A stretch of DNA of 64,000 nt from UBA4085 sp964556755. GTDB taxonomy: Bacteria; Acidobacteriota; Aminicenantia; Aminicenantales; UBA4085. The notes under the pieces are model-generated. The model saw only the letters and a program-made list of their open reading frames with translations, was not told the origin of the DNA and did not search any database. Shown here piece after piece: positions 51,797 to 61,449 of the stretch. The stretch's first letter is position 1; every line of letters starts with the position of its first letter. The stretch is from positions 79,760-143,759 of the forward strand of contig CAZKXI010000007.1 in assembly GCA_964556755.1 (NCBI GenBank). The letters are read 5' to 3'. The translations under genes and the position numbers were made by a program.

Positions 51797-54196
51797 ATGA
51801 AAGCCGTCCCCCCGCGCCGCATCCTCCCCGCCGTTCTGCTGATGGTCGCCCTGGCCGCCGCCACGACCGGCGCCGCCGCCCTGTCGGCTCCCCCGTCGGC
51901 CGCCCAGTCGGTCGCCGCCGCCCCGGACGCGGCCCTGGCCGTCCCCATGGCCCAGTACCTGGCCTACGCCAGAGCATCGGCCGACTACGCCTGGGCCCAC
52001 TACGACGACATGATCGCCGCCTGGCGCAAGACCTTCGATCCCAAGAACGTCTTCGGCTACCGCTCCCCCGGCGGCCTCCTGGAGATGGCCGCCATCTACG
52101 CCCAGCTCTACGAGCGCGAGCGCCGGCCGGAGTACGCCGCCCGGGCCAAGAAGGTCCTCCTGACCTATGGCGACTTCCGCTCGGAGTTTCCGGACTGGGC
52201 CCGGGCCCTGCGCCACGACTACGACGACGCCGTCCCGGCCCTGTCCGACTTCTTCACCGTCATGCGCTACATCCGCGCTTTCGACGGCCTCCATCGCCTC
52301 AAGCAGCTGAGCCCCGACGAGGCCGCTCTCTGCGCCAAGATCATCTCCGAGAGCATCCGCTACATGCTCCGGACCCAGGAGTGGGGAGCCATGAACCGGG
52401 CCATCCTGCGGGCCGAGAACATCGCCTGGGCGGTCCGGGCCCTGCCCTCCGATCCCGACGTCAGGACCTGGGAGATGCAGCGCCGCGCTCTCGGCGACGA
52501 CAACTGGGGCGCCTGGGAGATCGAGGACGCCACCATCTACCACGGCGTCTGGCTCTACTCGCTGCTCGGCTACGCCGACGCCCTGCGCGACCTGGACGGC
52601 CTGTTCGCCACGCCCGAGATGTACTACTACGCCCAGTACTTTCTCAACCTCATGAGCCCGGCCGGAATGATTCCCGACTTCGGCGACGCCCACTGGGAGT
52701 CCAACTGGACCCATTATCTGGTCTTCTTCGAAGCGGCCGCGGCCCGCTACAAGAATCCGCAGCTGAAATGGGCCGCCTCCCGCATCGCCCGCAAGTTCGT
52801 CGACTTCGGCAAGGCCACCAGCGTCGGCCTGGGCTACATGTTCATGGACATCGTCCGCTGGGGCAGCGACGCCGTGGCTGCCGCCGAGCCGACCAGCCTC
52901 TCGCGGGAGGTCATGGAAGACGTCCAGGGCAAGAAGATCGTCTTCCGCGGCGGCTGGGGCCCGGCCGCCCCTTACCTCCTGTGGAACTACCGGGACGAGG
53001 GCGACGGCGGGCTGGCCTTCCGCGACTACCTCCGCGACACCATCCCGGTCGAAGAGGAGAAGATGACCCACGGCCACGCCGACGAGAGCTCCATCGTCCT
53101 GCTGATGGACGGCGGCTCGGTTCTGCTCCACGACGCCGGCTACCGCGACTACATGCCCAGCGGGCCCTACGGCCAGTTCCGCCAGGACTACTTCCACAAC
53201 CGCCTGGTCGTCCGGCCGCAGAAGATCTTCATGGGCCAGAAGGACGGCGAGGCCCGCTACAGCTCGCCCGGCTTCGCCGCCGTGCCGGGCCAGGGTTTGC
53301 TGGACTTCCTCCGCGACGCCGGCTCCTACCGCCGGGTCCGGACGCAGAAGATCGATTTCCTCGACCTGGCCGATTTCGCCTATGGCCGCTCCCGGACGAT
53401 CGACGACAACTGGGGGGCCCAGTCCGACCGGGTCATCGCCTATGTCAAGGAGGGCGGCTTCTACGTCGTCTTTGACTTCTTTAAGTCCCTGCGCGAGGAG
53501 TGGTTCACCCTGGCCGATCTCTGGCACACCCGCAAGATTCACGCCCAGGGGCCCGGCTGGTATGACACGGGCTACGACGGCATCGCCAACACCGCCGGAG
53601 CCGTCGCCGCTCCCCTGCCTCAAGACAAGCGCCTGCTGATCGTCCTGCCCGACACGGGATTCCGGCTCGAGGGCGTGGAGCCCCAGAAGCGCCACTACCA
53701 GGACGAGTGGACCATCCACCAGACCCGGGCCCAGCACTTCGAGCTGGGCGAGTCGACCGGGTTCGTGACCGTCCTCATCCCCCACCCCGCCGGAGCCGAT
53801 CCGGGCGACCTGGCCGCCGCCGTCAAGCTGCTGCCGGGCAGCGCGGCCCGCGACGGGCTGGCCGTGTCGGTGGAGGCGGGCGGCCGGCGCTTCGTCGTCG
53901 GAGCCAAGGCCGATCTGCGCCGGGACATGGTCCGCGACAACAAGCGGCCCCGCTACCTCTACGAGAAGGGACGCCTCGTCCTGGGCGACTTCGAGACCGA
54001 CGGCGACTTCCTCTTCGCCTCCGAGGGCGGCGACGGCCTGGCCTACACCATCGTCAACCTGACCAAGGCCCTGCACAAGGGCCGGCTGCTGGTGGAGAAC
54101 AAGCCCTGGAACTCCGGGCTGGCCTTCGACGGCAGCCCCGACTCGCCGCAGCGCGGCAAGCTGCGCTACTGGAGGGACACGGTCAAGACGCCTTGA
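51797..54196 (+). CDS. Secreted heparinase II/III-like polysaccharide lyase candidate
   Basis: The protein has 799 residues and a long signal peptide. The N-terminal half (about 60-400) is alpha-helical toroid-like (YMLRTQEWGAMNRAILRAEN, YYYAQYFLNLMSPAGMIPDF). The next region has THGHADESSIVLLMDGGSVL followed by LHDAGYRDY, which corresponds to the His-rich motif of heparinase II/III domains (H-x-H-x-D and D-x-G-Y). The last 200 residues are beta-rich. A lyase acting on uronic-acid glycans such as alginate or heparin-type chains is the likely role; substrate is unknown. GGAGGT lies upstream of the ATG at 51797, so the longer frame is rejected. The end overlaps the convergent gene by 14 bases. 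Confidence 0.8.
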   Translation: MKAVPPRRILPAVLLMVALAAATTGAAALSAPPSAAQSVAAAPDAALAVPMAQYLAYARASADYAWAHYDDMIAAWRKTFDPKNVFGYRSPGGLLEMAAIYAQLYERERRPEYAARAKKVLLTYGDFRSEFPDWARALRHDYDDAVPALSDFFTVMRYIRAFDGLHRLKQLSPDEAALCAKIISESIRYMLRTQEWGAMNRAILRAENIAWAVRALPSDPDVRTWEMQRRALGDDNWGAWEIEDATIYHGVWLYSLLGYADALRDLDGLFATPEMYYYAQYFLNLMSPAGMIPDFGDAHWESNWTHYLVFFEAAAARYKNPQLKWAASRIARKFVDFGKATSVGLGYMFMDIVRWGSDAVAAAEPTSLSREVMEDVQGKKIVFRGGWGPAAPYLLWNYRDEGDGGLAFRDYLRDTIPVEEEKMTHGHADESSIVLLMDGGSVLLHDAGYRDYMPSGPYGQFRQDYFHNRLVVRPQKIFMGQKDGEARYSSPGFAAVPGQGLLDFLRDAGSYRRVRTQKIDFLDLADFAYGRSRTIDDNWGAQSDRVIAYVKEGGFYVVFDFFKSLREEWFTLADLWHTRKIHAQGPGWYDTGYDGIANTAGAVAAPLPQDKRLLIVLPDTGFRLEGVEPQKRHYQDEWTIHQTRAQHFELGESTGFVTVLIPHPAGADPGDLAAAVKLLPGSAARDGLAVSVEAGGRRFVVGAKADLRRDMVRDNKRPRYLYEKGRLVLGDFETDGDFLFASEGGDGLAYTIVNLTKALHKGRLLVENKPWNSGLAFDGSPDSPQRGKLRYWRDTVKTP

Positions 54197-56528
54197 CCTC
54201 CGGCCCTCCCGGGATGCGGAACATATAGTCGGGATCGATCCGCGGCGCGTCGCCGCGGTGCCGGCGCATGAGGTCGATCTTGCGCCGCAGCAGGTCGGGG
54301 AAGTTCTCGCCGTGGACGAAGGGCGTCTCGCCGACCGCGGCCACCATCATCCACTCGACGCCCGGCTCGCCCCACAGGCCGATCATCGCCTCGGCGTTAC
54401 GGATCTCGCGCTCCATGGCCTCGTCCAGAACGGCCCGCCAGGCCTTGCGGCGGGCCTTCGCCCGAGCCGCTTGCCAGCCGTGGACCGAGGCGATCCAGGC
54501 GGCGGCATTCCTCTGCGTCTCCAGCCAGGCCCGCAGGGCCCGGGTCCGGACGTCCTGATCGTGGAAGACGGCCTCGGCCCGGCGATCGCCGGCGGCCCGG
54601 GCGGCGTCGCGCCCGGCCCGGAAGAGGGCCGCCGCCTGATCCAGGCGCTTCCAGACGCCGCGGTCCATGCGCTTGACGGCCTTGGCCGCGTAGGGCCGCG
54701 GAACAAGGTCGAAGAGGACGTCCTTGGCCAGGTCGACCTTGTTGGGATTGTGGATCGGGCTGACCATCACGCCCTCGTAGTAGGCCCGTTCCTCCTCCGG
54801 GATGGCCTCGATGTCGGGGACGAAAGGCCGCACCAGCAGCCGGTTCCAAACGGACCCGAAGCCCGAATAGAGGGGCAGGGGGACCGCCTGCCGGAGGGCC
54901 GCGTCGACCCGCTTCCAGCCGCGCGCCAGGCGGGCCGCCCAGCGCGGGCCGGCGTACTTGGCGGCAATGCGTCGGACCGCCGCGTCGACGTCCATCCGGG
55001 CGTCGAGCTGGAAGGCCCGGAAGACGTCTTGATTGACCGAATAGGGCGCCTTGTCGGGCGGGTGGAGGCCGCCCATGTGGGCCAGACCCGGGACCTTGCG
55101 CTCGGCGGCCGCCTTCAGCTTGTCGTAGGTCAGCCAGGGAAAAGGGACGCCCAGCAGGGGCTCGCAGTTGCCGAAGGCCGCGAAGTAATGGAAGAAGTAG
55201 GCCCGGCTGTCCCTGGCCGCCAGCTCGGCCGCCGTCTCTCCCTCCCGGGCCGAGAGGGTGTTGTGGTAGAGGGAGGCCAGCACCTGGATGTCCTTGTGCA
55301 CGGGATGGGCGTAGTTGTTCTCCCAGCCGACCGTCTGCAGCGAGTTGACCTCCACGTCGATGCCGTCGCGCAGGAGCGGCCAGAGGTGCTTTCTCTCGCC
55401 GTAGAAGGACTCCAGACGGGTGACGACCCGGAAGCCGGGGTGGACCCCCCGGGCCGCGTCGCGCAGGACCCGGTAGAAGCGGGCTACGTTCTCGGCCGCC
55501 AGGCGGGCGATCTCGTCGTCGTCCTTCCACTCCCGGACCAGGTAGGGGCCGCCGTTGCGGCCGACATAGAGCGACTTGGTGTGCTCGAATCCGGAGCCGC
55601 TGTCGTTGGACCAGACGGCCATGAAGCCCAGCTCGGGCGCTTCCCGCAGGAGGTTCGTCATCAGCTCAGCGTAGTGGGCCCGGGCGGCCGGGTGGACCAG
55701 GGTCAGGGCGTAGCGCGGCTGGAAGCTGCGGAAAGGGTGGTCGATGCGCGGCCCGCGCAGGGTCGGGTAGCGGCGGAAGAAGGCTTCGGGCATGGAGCGC
55801 GGCTCGAAGCAGAGAAGACCCGGCTCGAGTCCGTACCTCACCGCCAGCCGGACGTTCTCCTTCAGCCGGGCCAGGTTGGCCTCGAGGTGCTCGCGGGGAT
55901 AGATGCCCCGGTTCCAGCGGCTGCTGACGAACTGGTCCAGGGCCGGGCAGTAGGTGTAGAAGTCGGGGTAGAACTCGTCGGGCGGCCCCTGCTCCCAGGG
56001 CTGCGGGCCGGCCAATCCATTGACCTCGACCTGGGAGAAGCCCAGCCGGGCGTATTCCCGCATGTAGCGGTCCCGGTCGAAGGGCCGGATGACGCGCCCG
56101 TACTGGGTCAGGACGGTGTCGAAGCTGGACTTCTCGTGGCTGAAGGTGATCGGCACCGCCCGGCAGCGCCAGCGGGAGGCGTCCTCCTCGGACAGGTCCT
56201 CGATGAGATGGAGGGCGCCGGTGACCAGGAAGGCGGGCCGGGAGGCCAGCAGCGTCCCCGAGCCGTCCTCGTTCAGGCTGATGAGGAACCAGTCCCCCGC
56301 CTTCGGGAGCGCCACGCGGGCCGCGGCCAGCCGCCTCCGCCAGGCCGCGCCGGCCACGGCCACGGTCAGGACGCCGCGAACGGGCCGGCCGCGGCGGGCC
56401 GGGGAGCGGCGGATCGCGGCGCTCTCGGCCGCCGTCCGCAGCTCGCGGGCGGCGGTCTCCTCGACCGGGAGCGGCTTTTCCGGAATCGACAAGACGCGGG
56501 TGCGGCGCAGGGCTTCTCGACAGGTCAT
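54183..56528 (-). CDS. Large glycosidase-like protein of unclear family
   Basis: The protein has 781 residues and no clear signal peptide. The first 130 residues look like the alpha/beta domain that precedes the catalytic barrel in GH20, GH67 and GH115 enzymes (WFLISLNEDGSGTLLASRPA, VTGALHLIEDLSEED). A TIM barrel seems to follow: YARLGFSQVEVNGLAG, RYGLEPGLLCFEPRSM, LGFMAVWSNDSGSGFEHT, GFRVVTRLESFYGE, VEVNSLQTVGWENNY. Acidic residues in NDSGSGFEH and FEPRSM are candidates for catalysis. The C-terminal 250 residues are helical. I cannot assign a CAZy family. GGAGGA lies directly before the ATG. PilT follows upstream on the same strand, with 15 bases between. Confidence 0.7.
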   Translation of the reverse strand: MTCREALRRTRVLSIPEKPLPVEETAARELRTAAESAAIRRSPARRGRPVRGVLTVAVAGAAWRRRLAAARVALPKAGDWFLISLNEDGSGTLLASRPAFLVTGALHLIEDLSEEDASRWRCRAVPITFSHEKSSFDTVLTQYGRVIRPFDRDRYMREYARLGFSQVEVNGLAGPQPWEQGPPDEFYPDFYTYCPALDQFVSSRWNRGIYPREHLEANLARLKENVRLAVRYGLEPGLLCFEPRSMPEAFFRRYPTLRGPRIDHPFRSFQPRYALTLVHPAARAHYAELMTNLLREAPELGFMAVWSNDSGSGFEHTKSLYVGRNGGPYLVREWKDDDEIARLAAENVARFYRVLRDAARGVHPGFRVVTRLESFYGERKHLWPLLRDGIDVEVNSLQTVGWENNYAHPVHKDIQVLASLYHNTLSAREGETAAELAARDSRAYFFHYFAAFGNCEPLLGVPFPWLTYDKLKAAAERKVPGLAHMGGLHPPDKAPYSVNQDVFRAFQLDARMDVDAAVRRIAAKYAGPRWAARLARGWKRVDAALRQAVPLPLYSGFGSVWNRLLVRPFVPDIEAIPEEERAYYEGVMVSPIHNPNKVDLAKDVLFDLVPRPYAAKAVKRMDRGVWKRLDQAAALFRAGRDAARAAGDRRAEAVFHDQDVRTRALRAWLETQRNAAAWIASVHGWQAARAKARRKAWRAVLDEAMEREIRNAEAMIGLWGEPGVEWMMVAAVGETPFVHGENFPDLLRRKIDLMRRHRGDAPRIDPDYMFRIPGGPEVKAS

Positions 56529-56543
56529 GGGTCCTCCGACGGG

Positions 56544-57704
56544 CTAGGGCTTGCGCTCCCAAGGGGGGACGGGAGCGGCCGGCCGCGGCCCGGGTCCCGG
56601 CTCCGCGGGGCGCGCGGCGGGCCGCCGGGCCGTCATCTTGATCGTCTCATGGGCGGACTTGTCGTAGATGAAGGGCTTGGCGGTCTCGTAGTCGATCCGA
56701 CCTTCCTTGCAGAGCCGGATGAGGGCCTGGTCCATGGTCTGCATGCCCTCGGCGGCGCCGGTCTGGAGGGCTTGGACGATGGCTTCGCTCTTGCCCATCC
56801 GGATATTGTTCCGGATGGCGAAGTTGCAGACCAGGACCTCGCAGGCCAGGGTCCGGCCGGGCTGGTCGGCCCGCGGCAGAAGGACCTGGGAGACGATCCC
56901 CAGGAGATTGGACGCCAGCTGGGACCGGATCTGGGGCTGCTGCTCGGCGGGGAAGACGTCGACGATGCGGTCGATGGTCTGGGCGGCGCTGGACGTGTGC
57001 AGCGTCCCGAAGACGAGATGCCCGGTCTCGGCCGAAGTGATGGCGATGCCGATCGTCTCGAAGTCGCGCATCTCGCCGATGAGGATGACGTCGGGGTCCT
57101 GGCGCAGGGCCGCGCGCAGGGCGTTCTTGAAGGACAGGGTGTCGCCGGCCGGGCCGACCTCGCGCTGGGTGACATAGGACTTCTTGGACCGGTGCAGGTA
57201 CTCGACCGGGTCCTCGATCGTCACGATGTGGTCGCTGCGTTCGGTATTGATGGCGTCAACCAGGGCGGCCAGGGTGGTCGACTTGCCGCTGCCGGTGGGA
57301 CCGGTGACCAGGACCAGGCCGCGTTTGGCCTGGGTGAACAGGCTGACCGAGTCGGGCAGGCCCAGGTCGGCCAGCTGGGGGATCGTCGAGGACAGGGCCC
57401 GGACCGAGGCGGCCATCGTCCCCCGCTGCTTGTGGACGTTGAAGCGGAAGCGCCCCACGCCGGGCACGCCGAAGGCGAAGTCGAGCTCGTAGCGGCTCTC
57501 GCGGTCGTGCTCGAAGCCGTCCCGCTGCTCATCGGTCAGGACGGCGGCCAGCAGAGTCCGCACGCCCTCGGGCGTGAGCCGTTCGGCGTCGGCCAGGGGT
57601 CTCAGCTCCCCGTGGACGCGGACGGCCGGAGGCAGGCCGGCCAGCAGGTGCAGGTCCGAGCCCTTCATCTCCACGAGCTTCTTGAGCAGGTCGATGATGG
57701 TCAT
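56544..57704 (-). CDS. pilT: Twitching motility ATPase PilT
   Basis: At 386 residues this is a normal-length PilT. It begins MTIIDLLKKLVEMKGSDLHL. Walker A is GPTGSGKST with Lys141, the Asp-box-like region is ITIEDPVEYLH, Walker B is PDVILIGEMRDFET and the His-box is AETGHLVFGTLHTSSA. It powers type IV pilus retraction in the cytoplasm. Compared with the typical protein it has a Pro/Ala/Arg-rich tail of about 30 residues. Other pilus genes are not in the window. It lies 15 bases before the glycosidase-like gene, and 37 bases after the ProX-like gene. Confidence 0.96.
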   Translation of the reverse strand: MTIIDLLKKLVEMKGSDLHLLAGLPPAVRVHGELRPLADAERLTPEGVRTLLAAVLTDEQRDGFEHDRESRYELDFAFGVPGVGRFRFNVHKQRGTMAASVRALSSTIPQLADLGLPDSVSLFTQAKRGLVLVTGPTGSGKSTTLAALVDAINTERSDHIVTIEDPVEYLHRSKKSYVTQREVGPAGDTLSFKNALRAALRQDPDVILIGEMRDFETIGIAITSAETGHLVFGTLHTSSAAQTIDRIVDVFPAEQQPQIRSQLASNLLGIVSQVLLPRADQPGRTLACEVLVCNFAIRNNIRMGKSEAIVQALQTGAAEGMQTMDQALIRLCKEGRIDYETAKPFIYDKSAHETIKMTARRPAARPAEPGPGPRPAAPVPPWERKP

Positions 57705-57741
57705 GGCCTCATCATAGCCGCTTCCGGCCCGGATTTCCAGG

Positions 57742-58236
57742 CTAGAGGCGGATGAAACGGACGGGATTGCCGCGCCAGGCCAGAAAGGCCTGGAAGTCCC
57801 GGCCGGACAGGGTCACGGTCGCGGTGTTGACGTTGGGGTGGAAGCTGAGAAAAGGGGCCGACCGCAGCTCCTCGTCGATGAGGACCACGACCGACCGGGC
57901 CTCGTCGTTGATCAGGCCGAAGGGCCCGACCGCGCCCGGCTCGACGCCGAGATGGCGGGCCAGCCGCTCGTCCGAGGCGAAGCTGAGGCGGTCGTCCGGC
58001 AGCGCCTTGGCCAGGGCCCTCAGGTCGACCGCCCGCCGGTGCTCGGCCACCACCAGGTAGTGATGGTTGCCCTTCTTGTTGCGCAGGAAGAGGTTCTTGC
58101 ACAGGGCGCCCGGAAGGTCCCGCCAATGGAGGACGGCCTCCTCCACCGTCGCCGCGGGCGGATGGTCGCGCTTGGAGTAAGGCAAGCCCAATCCCTCCAG
58201 CGTCGCCAGCACCTTGGCCTCCCGCTCGGAGATCAT
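57742..58236 (-). CDS. YbaK/ProX-type aminoacyl-tRNA deacylase
   Basis: The protein has 164 residues and matches free-standing editing domains related to the INS domain of prolyl-tRNA synthetase (ProX/PrdX group). Motifs are ALCKNLFLRNKKGNHHYLVV, where the Lys is the conserved one, GPFGLINDEARSV and SFHPNVNTATVTLS. It should hydrolyse misacylated tRNAs, commonly Ala-tRNA(Pro), in the cytoplasm. It is probably co-transcribed with pilT downstream (37 bases). Confidence 0.92.
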   Translation of the reverse strand: MISEREAKVLATLEGLGLPYSKRDHPPAATVEEAVLHWRDLPGALCKNLFLRNKKGNHHYLVVAEHRRAVDLRALAKALPDDRLSFASDERLARHLGVEPGAVGPFGLINDEARSVVVLIDEELRSAPFLSFHPNVNTATVTLSGRDFQAFLAWRGNPVRFIRL

Positions 58237-58283
58237 GAACTTTTCCCCCCCGCGTCTCGTACCCCCTGATGGAGAATCATGAT

Positions 58284-58475
58284 ATGCGCTTCCTTCTCTG
58301 GCTCATCCTGCTCGTCCTGTGCGCCCCGCTGGCCATCCTGGCCCTCGTCCTCTACCCCCTGGTCTGGCTCCTGTCGCTGCCCTTCCGCCTGGTCGGCCTG
58401 ACCGTCGGAGCCGCCTTCGACGTCCTCAAGGCCCTGCTGACGCTGCCGGCCCGGATTTTGCGCGGCGCCCGCTGA
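58284..58475 (+). CDS. Small hydrophobic membrane protein
   Basis: The protein has 63 residues from the ATG at 58284 (68 if from 58269). GGAG nine bases upstream of 58284 favours the shorter form. It starts MRFLLWLILLVLCAPLAILAL, continues with a second hydrophobic stretch (YPLVWLLSLPFRLVGL) and ends in a basic tail RILRGAR. It may have two membrane segments. I recognise no family. It is divergent from the ProX-like gene and convergent with the next membrane protein. Confidence 0.6.
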   Translation: MRFLLWLILLVLCAPLAILALVLYPLVWLLSLPFRLVGLTVGAAFDVLKALLTLPARILRGAR

Positions 58476-58486
58476 AGCCGGCCCGA

Positions 58487-59356
58487 TCAGCGGGCTTCTT
58501 CAAGATAGAGCTTGTGCTCGGCCGCCTGGTAGGCCACCTTGATCCAGCAGCGCCAGAGGATGTGGATCTGGGCCAAGGCGAAGCCGGCCAGCGCGGCCGG
58601 AGTCGAGGCGCGGGCCCAGCCCGCCTGGGCCCAGGCGTAGATCAGGGTGCCGGCCAGGGAGGTCAGGCCCAGGAGATAGTAGAGGCCGAGGGTCCTGACC
58701 GGCTTGCGCAGGACGAACAGGGCGGCCCAGCCGAGGGCGGCCAGGGCGCTGCGCGACTCCATGACGGCGATCCGGATGCGGGCGTAGTCCAGGATCATCT
58801 TGACCAGGAAGAAGAGGAACAGGCCCGCCGCCGCGCGGGCCAGGATGAGGACCACCTGGATGTCCTCCCGCGCGGGATCGGACTTGAGGGCGGCCAGGCC
58901 CCGCCCGGCCAGGACGAAGAGGAAGAAGGCCGGAATCCAGAGCAGGATCGAGGCCAGCGAGAGGCGGAAGAAGCGTCCATAGTACCGGCCGCCGCCCATC
59001 CAGAACGAGGCGGCGAAGCTCTTGGCCTCCCGCGGCCGGACTATCTCGGACAGCACGCCGCCGTAGAGAAACGGCGTGACCAGCTGGTAGAAGGCCAGGG
59101 CGGCCAGCGCCGCCGCGATCAAGGCGCCGAAAGCCGGCCCGGATCCGGTCAGGAATTCCAGAAGGGCGTCGGCGGCCGGGCCGCCGAGGAGCGCGTCGCC
59201 GCTGAGGCTGGCGGCGAGCGGGGCCGCCAAGATCCGGGCCGCGACGAGGTAGACCGCGCCGGCGAAGGCCAGGCCGACGATCCACAGGACCAGCACGGAC
59301 CGGATCCCCAGGCTCGCCTCCCTGATCCCTTGGCTATAGCTTCGGACAACGCTCAT
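58487..59356 (-). CDS. Polytopic membrane protein of unknown function
   Basis: The protein has 289 residues with about six hydrophobic helices (for example VLVLWIVGLAFAGAVYLVAA, LASILLWIPAFFLFVLAG and AAAGLFLFFLVKMI). Conserved-looking loops are YGGVLSEIVRPREAKSFAA and FWMGGGRYYGRFFRL, which resemble DUF4013-like or glycerophosphodiesterase-anchor membrane proteins only loosely. The gene lies 10 bases after the M1 aminopeptidase gene and is probably co-transcribed with it. Confidence 0.75.
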   Translation of the reverse strand: MSVVRSYSQGIREASLGIRSVLVLWIVGLAFAGAVYLVAARILAAPLAASLSGDALLGGPAADALLEFLTGSGPAFGALIAAALAALAFYQLVTPFLYGGVLSEIVRPREAKSFAASFWMGGGRYYGRFFRLSLASILLWIPAFFLFVLAGRGLAALKSDPAREDIQVVLILARAAAGLFLFFLVKMILDYARIRIAVMESRSALAALGWAALFVLRKPVRTLGLYYLLGLTSLAGTLIYAWAQAGWARASTPAALAGFALAQIHILWRCWIKVAYQAAEHKLYLEEAR

Positions 59357-59366
59357 GGCTCTCTCC

Positions 59367-61343
59367 TCAGAGGGACAGCAGGGTCAGGAGGTGCTGGAAG
59401 AAGGAGGCGACCTTCCAGGCGGCGCGGCGCGGCCCGGCCGGGCGGGGCTCCAGCCGCAGCGAGTTGTTGGTCCAGTTGACGTCCAGGAGCCAGACGCCGT
59501 CCGGATCGATCTGGGCGTAATCCAGCTTGTCGGGGCCCGTGTAGACGAGGCGCTTCCAGCGATCGCGGCCGTCCCAAGTCTCGCGGACCTTGCGCCCGTT
59601 GGCGAAGACGACCAGAACGTCCTGCGGGAAGACCCACTCCCCCCGGCGGGCCAGTACGACCTCGCTCCGGTAGATGGCCGGCTCCGGAGCGGCTTTCTTG
59701 CCGGATTCGGCCTTGACCAGCTTGCCTTTGAACACGCCCTCGGCCGGGGCGACGGGCTCGGATCTGAGCGAGCTGACGGCGTAGTCCAGCTTGTCCGGGC
59801 TGCGGAGGGCCTGATCGAAGAACCAGTCCAGGTCGCGGCCGCTGACGCTCTCGGCCGTGCGGATGAAGCCCTCCGAGGTGGGGTGGCGGAACTTCCACTC
59901 CTCGTAATAGGCCTTCATGACCCGGTCCATGGTCTCCTGGCCCAGGAAGCGCTCCAGGCTGAGCATCATCAGGGCGGCCTTGTTGTAGACGTTGAGACTG
60001 TAGCTGCCGCCGCTGACGAAGTCCCAAGACCGCCGCAGGATGGGATCGAAGCGGCCGCCGCCGATGACGCTGGCCCGCTGGTAGGTCAAGTCGCCGAGGC
60101 GCAGCGGCCCCAGGTCGATCAGGGACCGGTCCGGGCCATAGAATTCAGCCATGGCCTTGACCTCGGAGTAGCTGTTGATGCCCTCGTCCAGCCAGGCCTC
60201 CTCGAACTCGTTGGAGCCGACGATCCCGTACCAGTAGCCGTGGCCGAACTCGTGGATGGTGACCATCTCGGGCATGCGGAGTCCGGCCGGCATGAAGCGG
60301 TGCGTGCCGGCGGTGAAGAGGGTCGGATACTCCATCCCCCCGGCGGCGGTGGCCCCGGGAGCCGGATCGACGAGGGTCACGGTCGGATAGGGGTAGGGAC
60401 CGTAATGACGGCTGTAGAAGGTCAGGCCCTGGCGCAGGGCCTGGACATAGCGGGGACGCTGGCCGAGGTGCTCCTTGTGGACGAGGAAGATCATCTCGGT
60501 GTCCACGGCCGGGTCGGCCAGGCGGAAGCGCTCGCGCGTCTCGACGAACCCGGGACAGGCGGTCCAGGCGAAGTCGTGGATCTTATCCTGGGCGTGGATG
60601 TAGGTCTTGCTGGCGTCGGCATTGGTCCGCTCGCCGATCCGGCGGCCGGTCGCCCCGACCACGAAAGACGAGGGCACCGTGATCTCGACCTTGTAGTCGC
60701 CGAAATCGGCGAAGAACTCGCTGTGGGCGTGGTACTGGTGGCAGTTCCAGTCCCCCTTCCATAGGACGCCGAGCTTGGGGAACCACTGGCCGGCCATGAA
60801 GAAGTCGCCGGAGTATCCGGCCCGGGCGAAGACCTTGGGCAGCTTGACGGTGAAGGCGATGGACAGGGCGATGGATCCGCCCGGCGGCACCGGCGCCGGC
60901 GGCAGGACCCGCATGACCGTCTGGTCGTCGACATTCCCGTCGTCGGGTTGGATGTACTCGAGGGTCGGCGTCAGGTCGGCGCCGCCCTGGATGGCGATCT
61001 CGGTTACATCGATCCAGCCCCAGGCCTCCTTGTCGGCCGCGAAGCCGCGATGGGCCCCCCCGCTCTCGGTCATGAACGTGGACCGGTTGTTCTTGAAGGC
61101 GTTCATGTAGAGGTGGAAGCGGAGCTCCGCGACCGGATTCTCCGAGTCGTTGCGCCAGACCAGGACCTCGCGGCCCTGGATGGTCTTGGATTCGGGCACC
61201 AGCCGGGCCTGGATGTCGTAGCGGACGACGGGCCCCGGGGGAGCGGCAGGGGCCGGCGCGGCCGGAGTCTGGCACCAAGAGACGGCGACGGGGGCCAGGG
61301 CCGAAAGGAGGAGAAGAGCGGGCAGGGCGGACGTCTTGCTCAT
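59367..61343 (-). CDS. Secreted M1 family metallopeptidase
   Basis: The protein has 658 residues from the ATG at 61343, with a signal peptide ending around SWC or CQT. An N-terminal saddle domain (50-230) is followed by the catalytic domain: GGMEYPTLF in place of GAMEN, and the zinc site His364-Glu365-x2-His368 in HEFGHGYWYG with Glu387 in WLDEGINSY, that is HEXXH-x18-E. It should be an aminopeptidase acting in the periplasm or outside. The C-terminal beta domain is shorter than in eukaryotic M1. I prefer 61343 over 61397 because the promoter at 61374-61402 covers the latter. A Cys in the signal (SWCQ) could make it a lipoprotein. Confidence 0.92.
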   Translation of the reverse strand: MSKTSALPALLLLSALAPVAVSWCQTPAAPAPAAPPGPVVRYDIQARLVPESKTIQGREVLVWRNDSENPVAELRFHLYMNAFKNNRSTFMTESGGAHRGFAADKEAWGWIDVTEIAIQGGADLTPTLEYIQPDDGNVDDQTVMRVLPPAPVPPGGSIALSIAFTVKLPKVFARAGYSGDFFMAGQWFPKLGVLWKGDWNCHQYHAHSEFFADFGDYKVEITVPSSFVVGATGRRIGERTNADASKTYIHAQDKIHDFAWTACPGFVETRERFRLADPAVDTEMIFLVHKEHLGQRPRYVQALRQGLTFYSRHYGPYPYPTVTLVDPAPGATAAGGMEYPTLFTAGTHRFMPAGLRMPEMVTIHEFGHGYWYGIVGSNEFEEAWLDEGINSYSEVKAMAEFYGPDRSLIDLGPLRLGDLTYQRASVIGGGRFDPILRRSWDFVSGGSYSLNVYNKAALMMLSLERFLGQETMDRVMKAYYEEWKFRHPTSEGFIRTAESVSGRDLDWFFDQALRSPDKLDYAVSSLRSEPVAPAEGVFKGKLVKAESGKKAAPEPAIYRSEVVLARRGEWVFPQDVLVVFANGRKVRETWDGRDRWKRLVYTGPDKLDYAQIDPDGVWLLDVNWTNNSLRLEPRPAGPRRAAWKVASFFQHLLTLLSL

Positions 61344-61373
61344 GGCAGGCACTCTCTCGGACGGTCTGCCCCG

Positions 61374-61402
61374 CATATAGCACAGCCGCCGTGTCAAGTC
61401 AA
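61374..61402 (-). promoter_or_regulatory. Sigma70-type promoter for M1 peptidase
   Basis: Reverse strand TTGACT (61402-61397), 17-base spacer, TATATG (61379-61374). It lies 30 bases before the ATG at 61343. Confidence 0.6.
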
Positions 61403-61449
61403 AAAGAGACGGGCGAAGCTGAAGAATCGGAGCGGACGGCGGACCGGGG

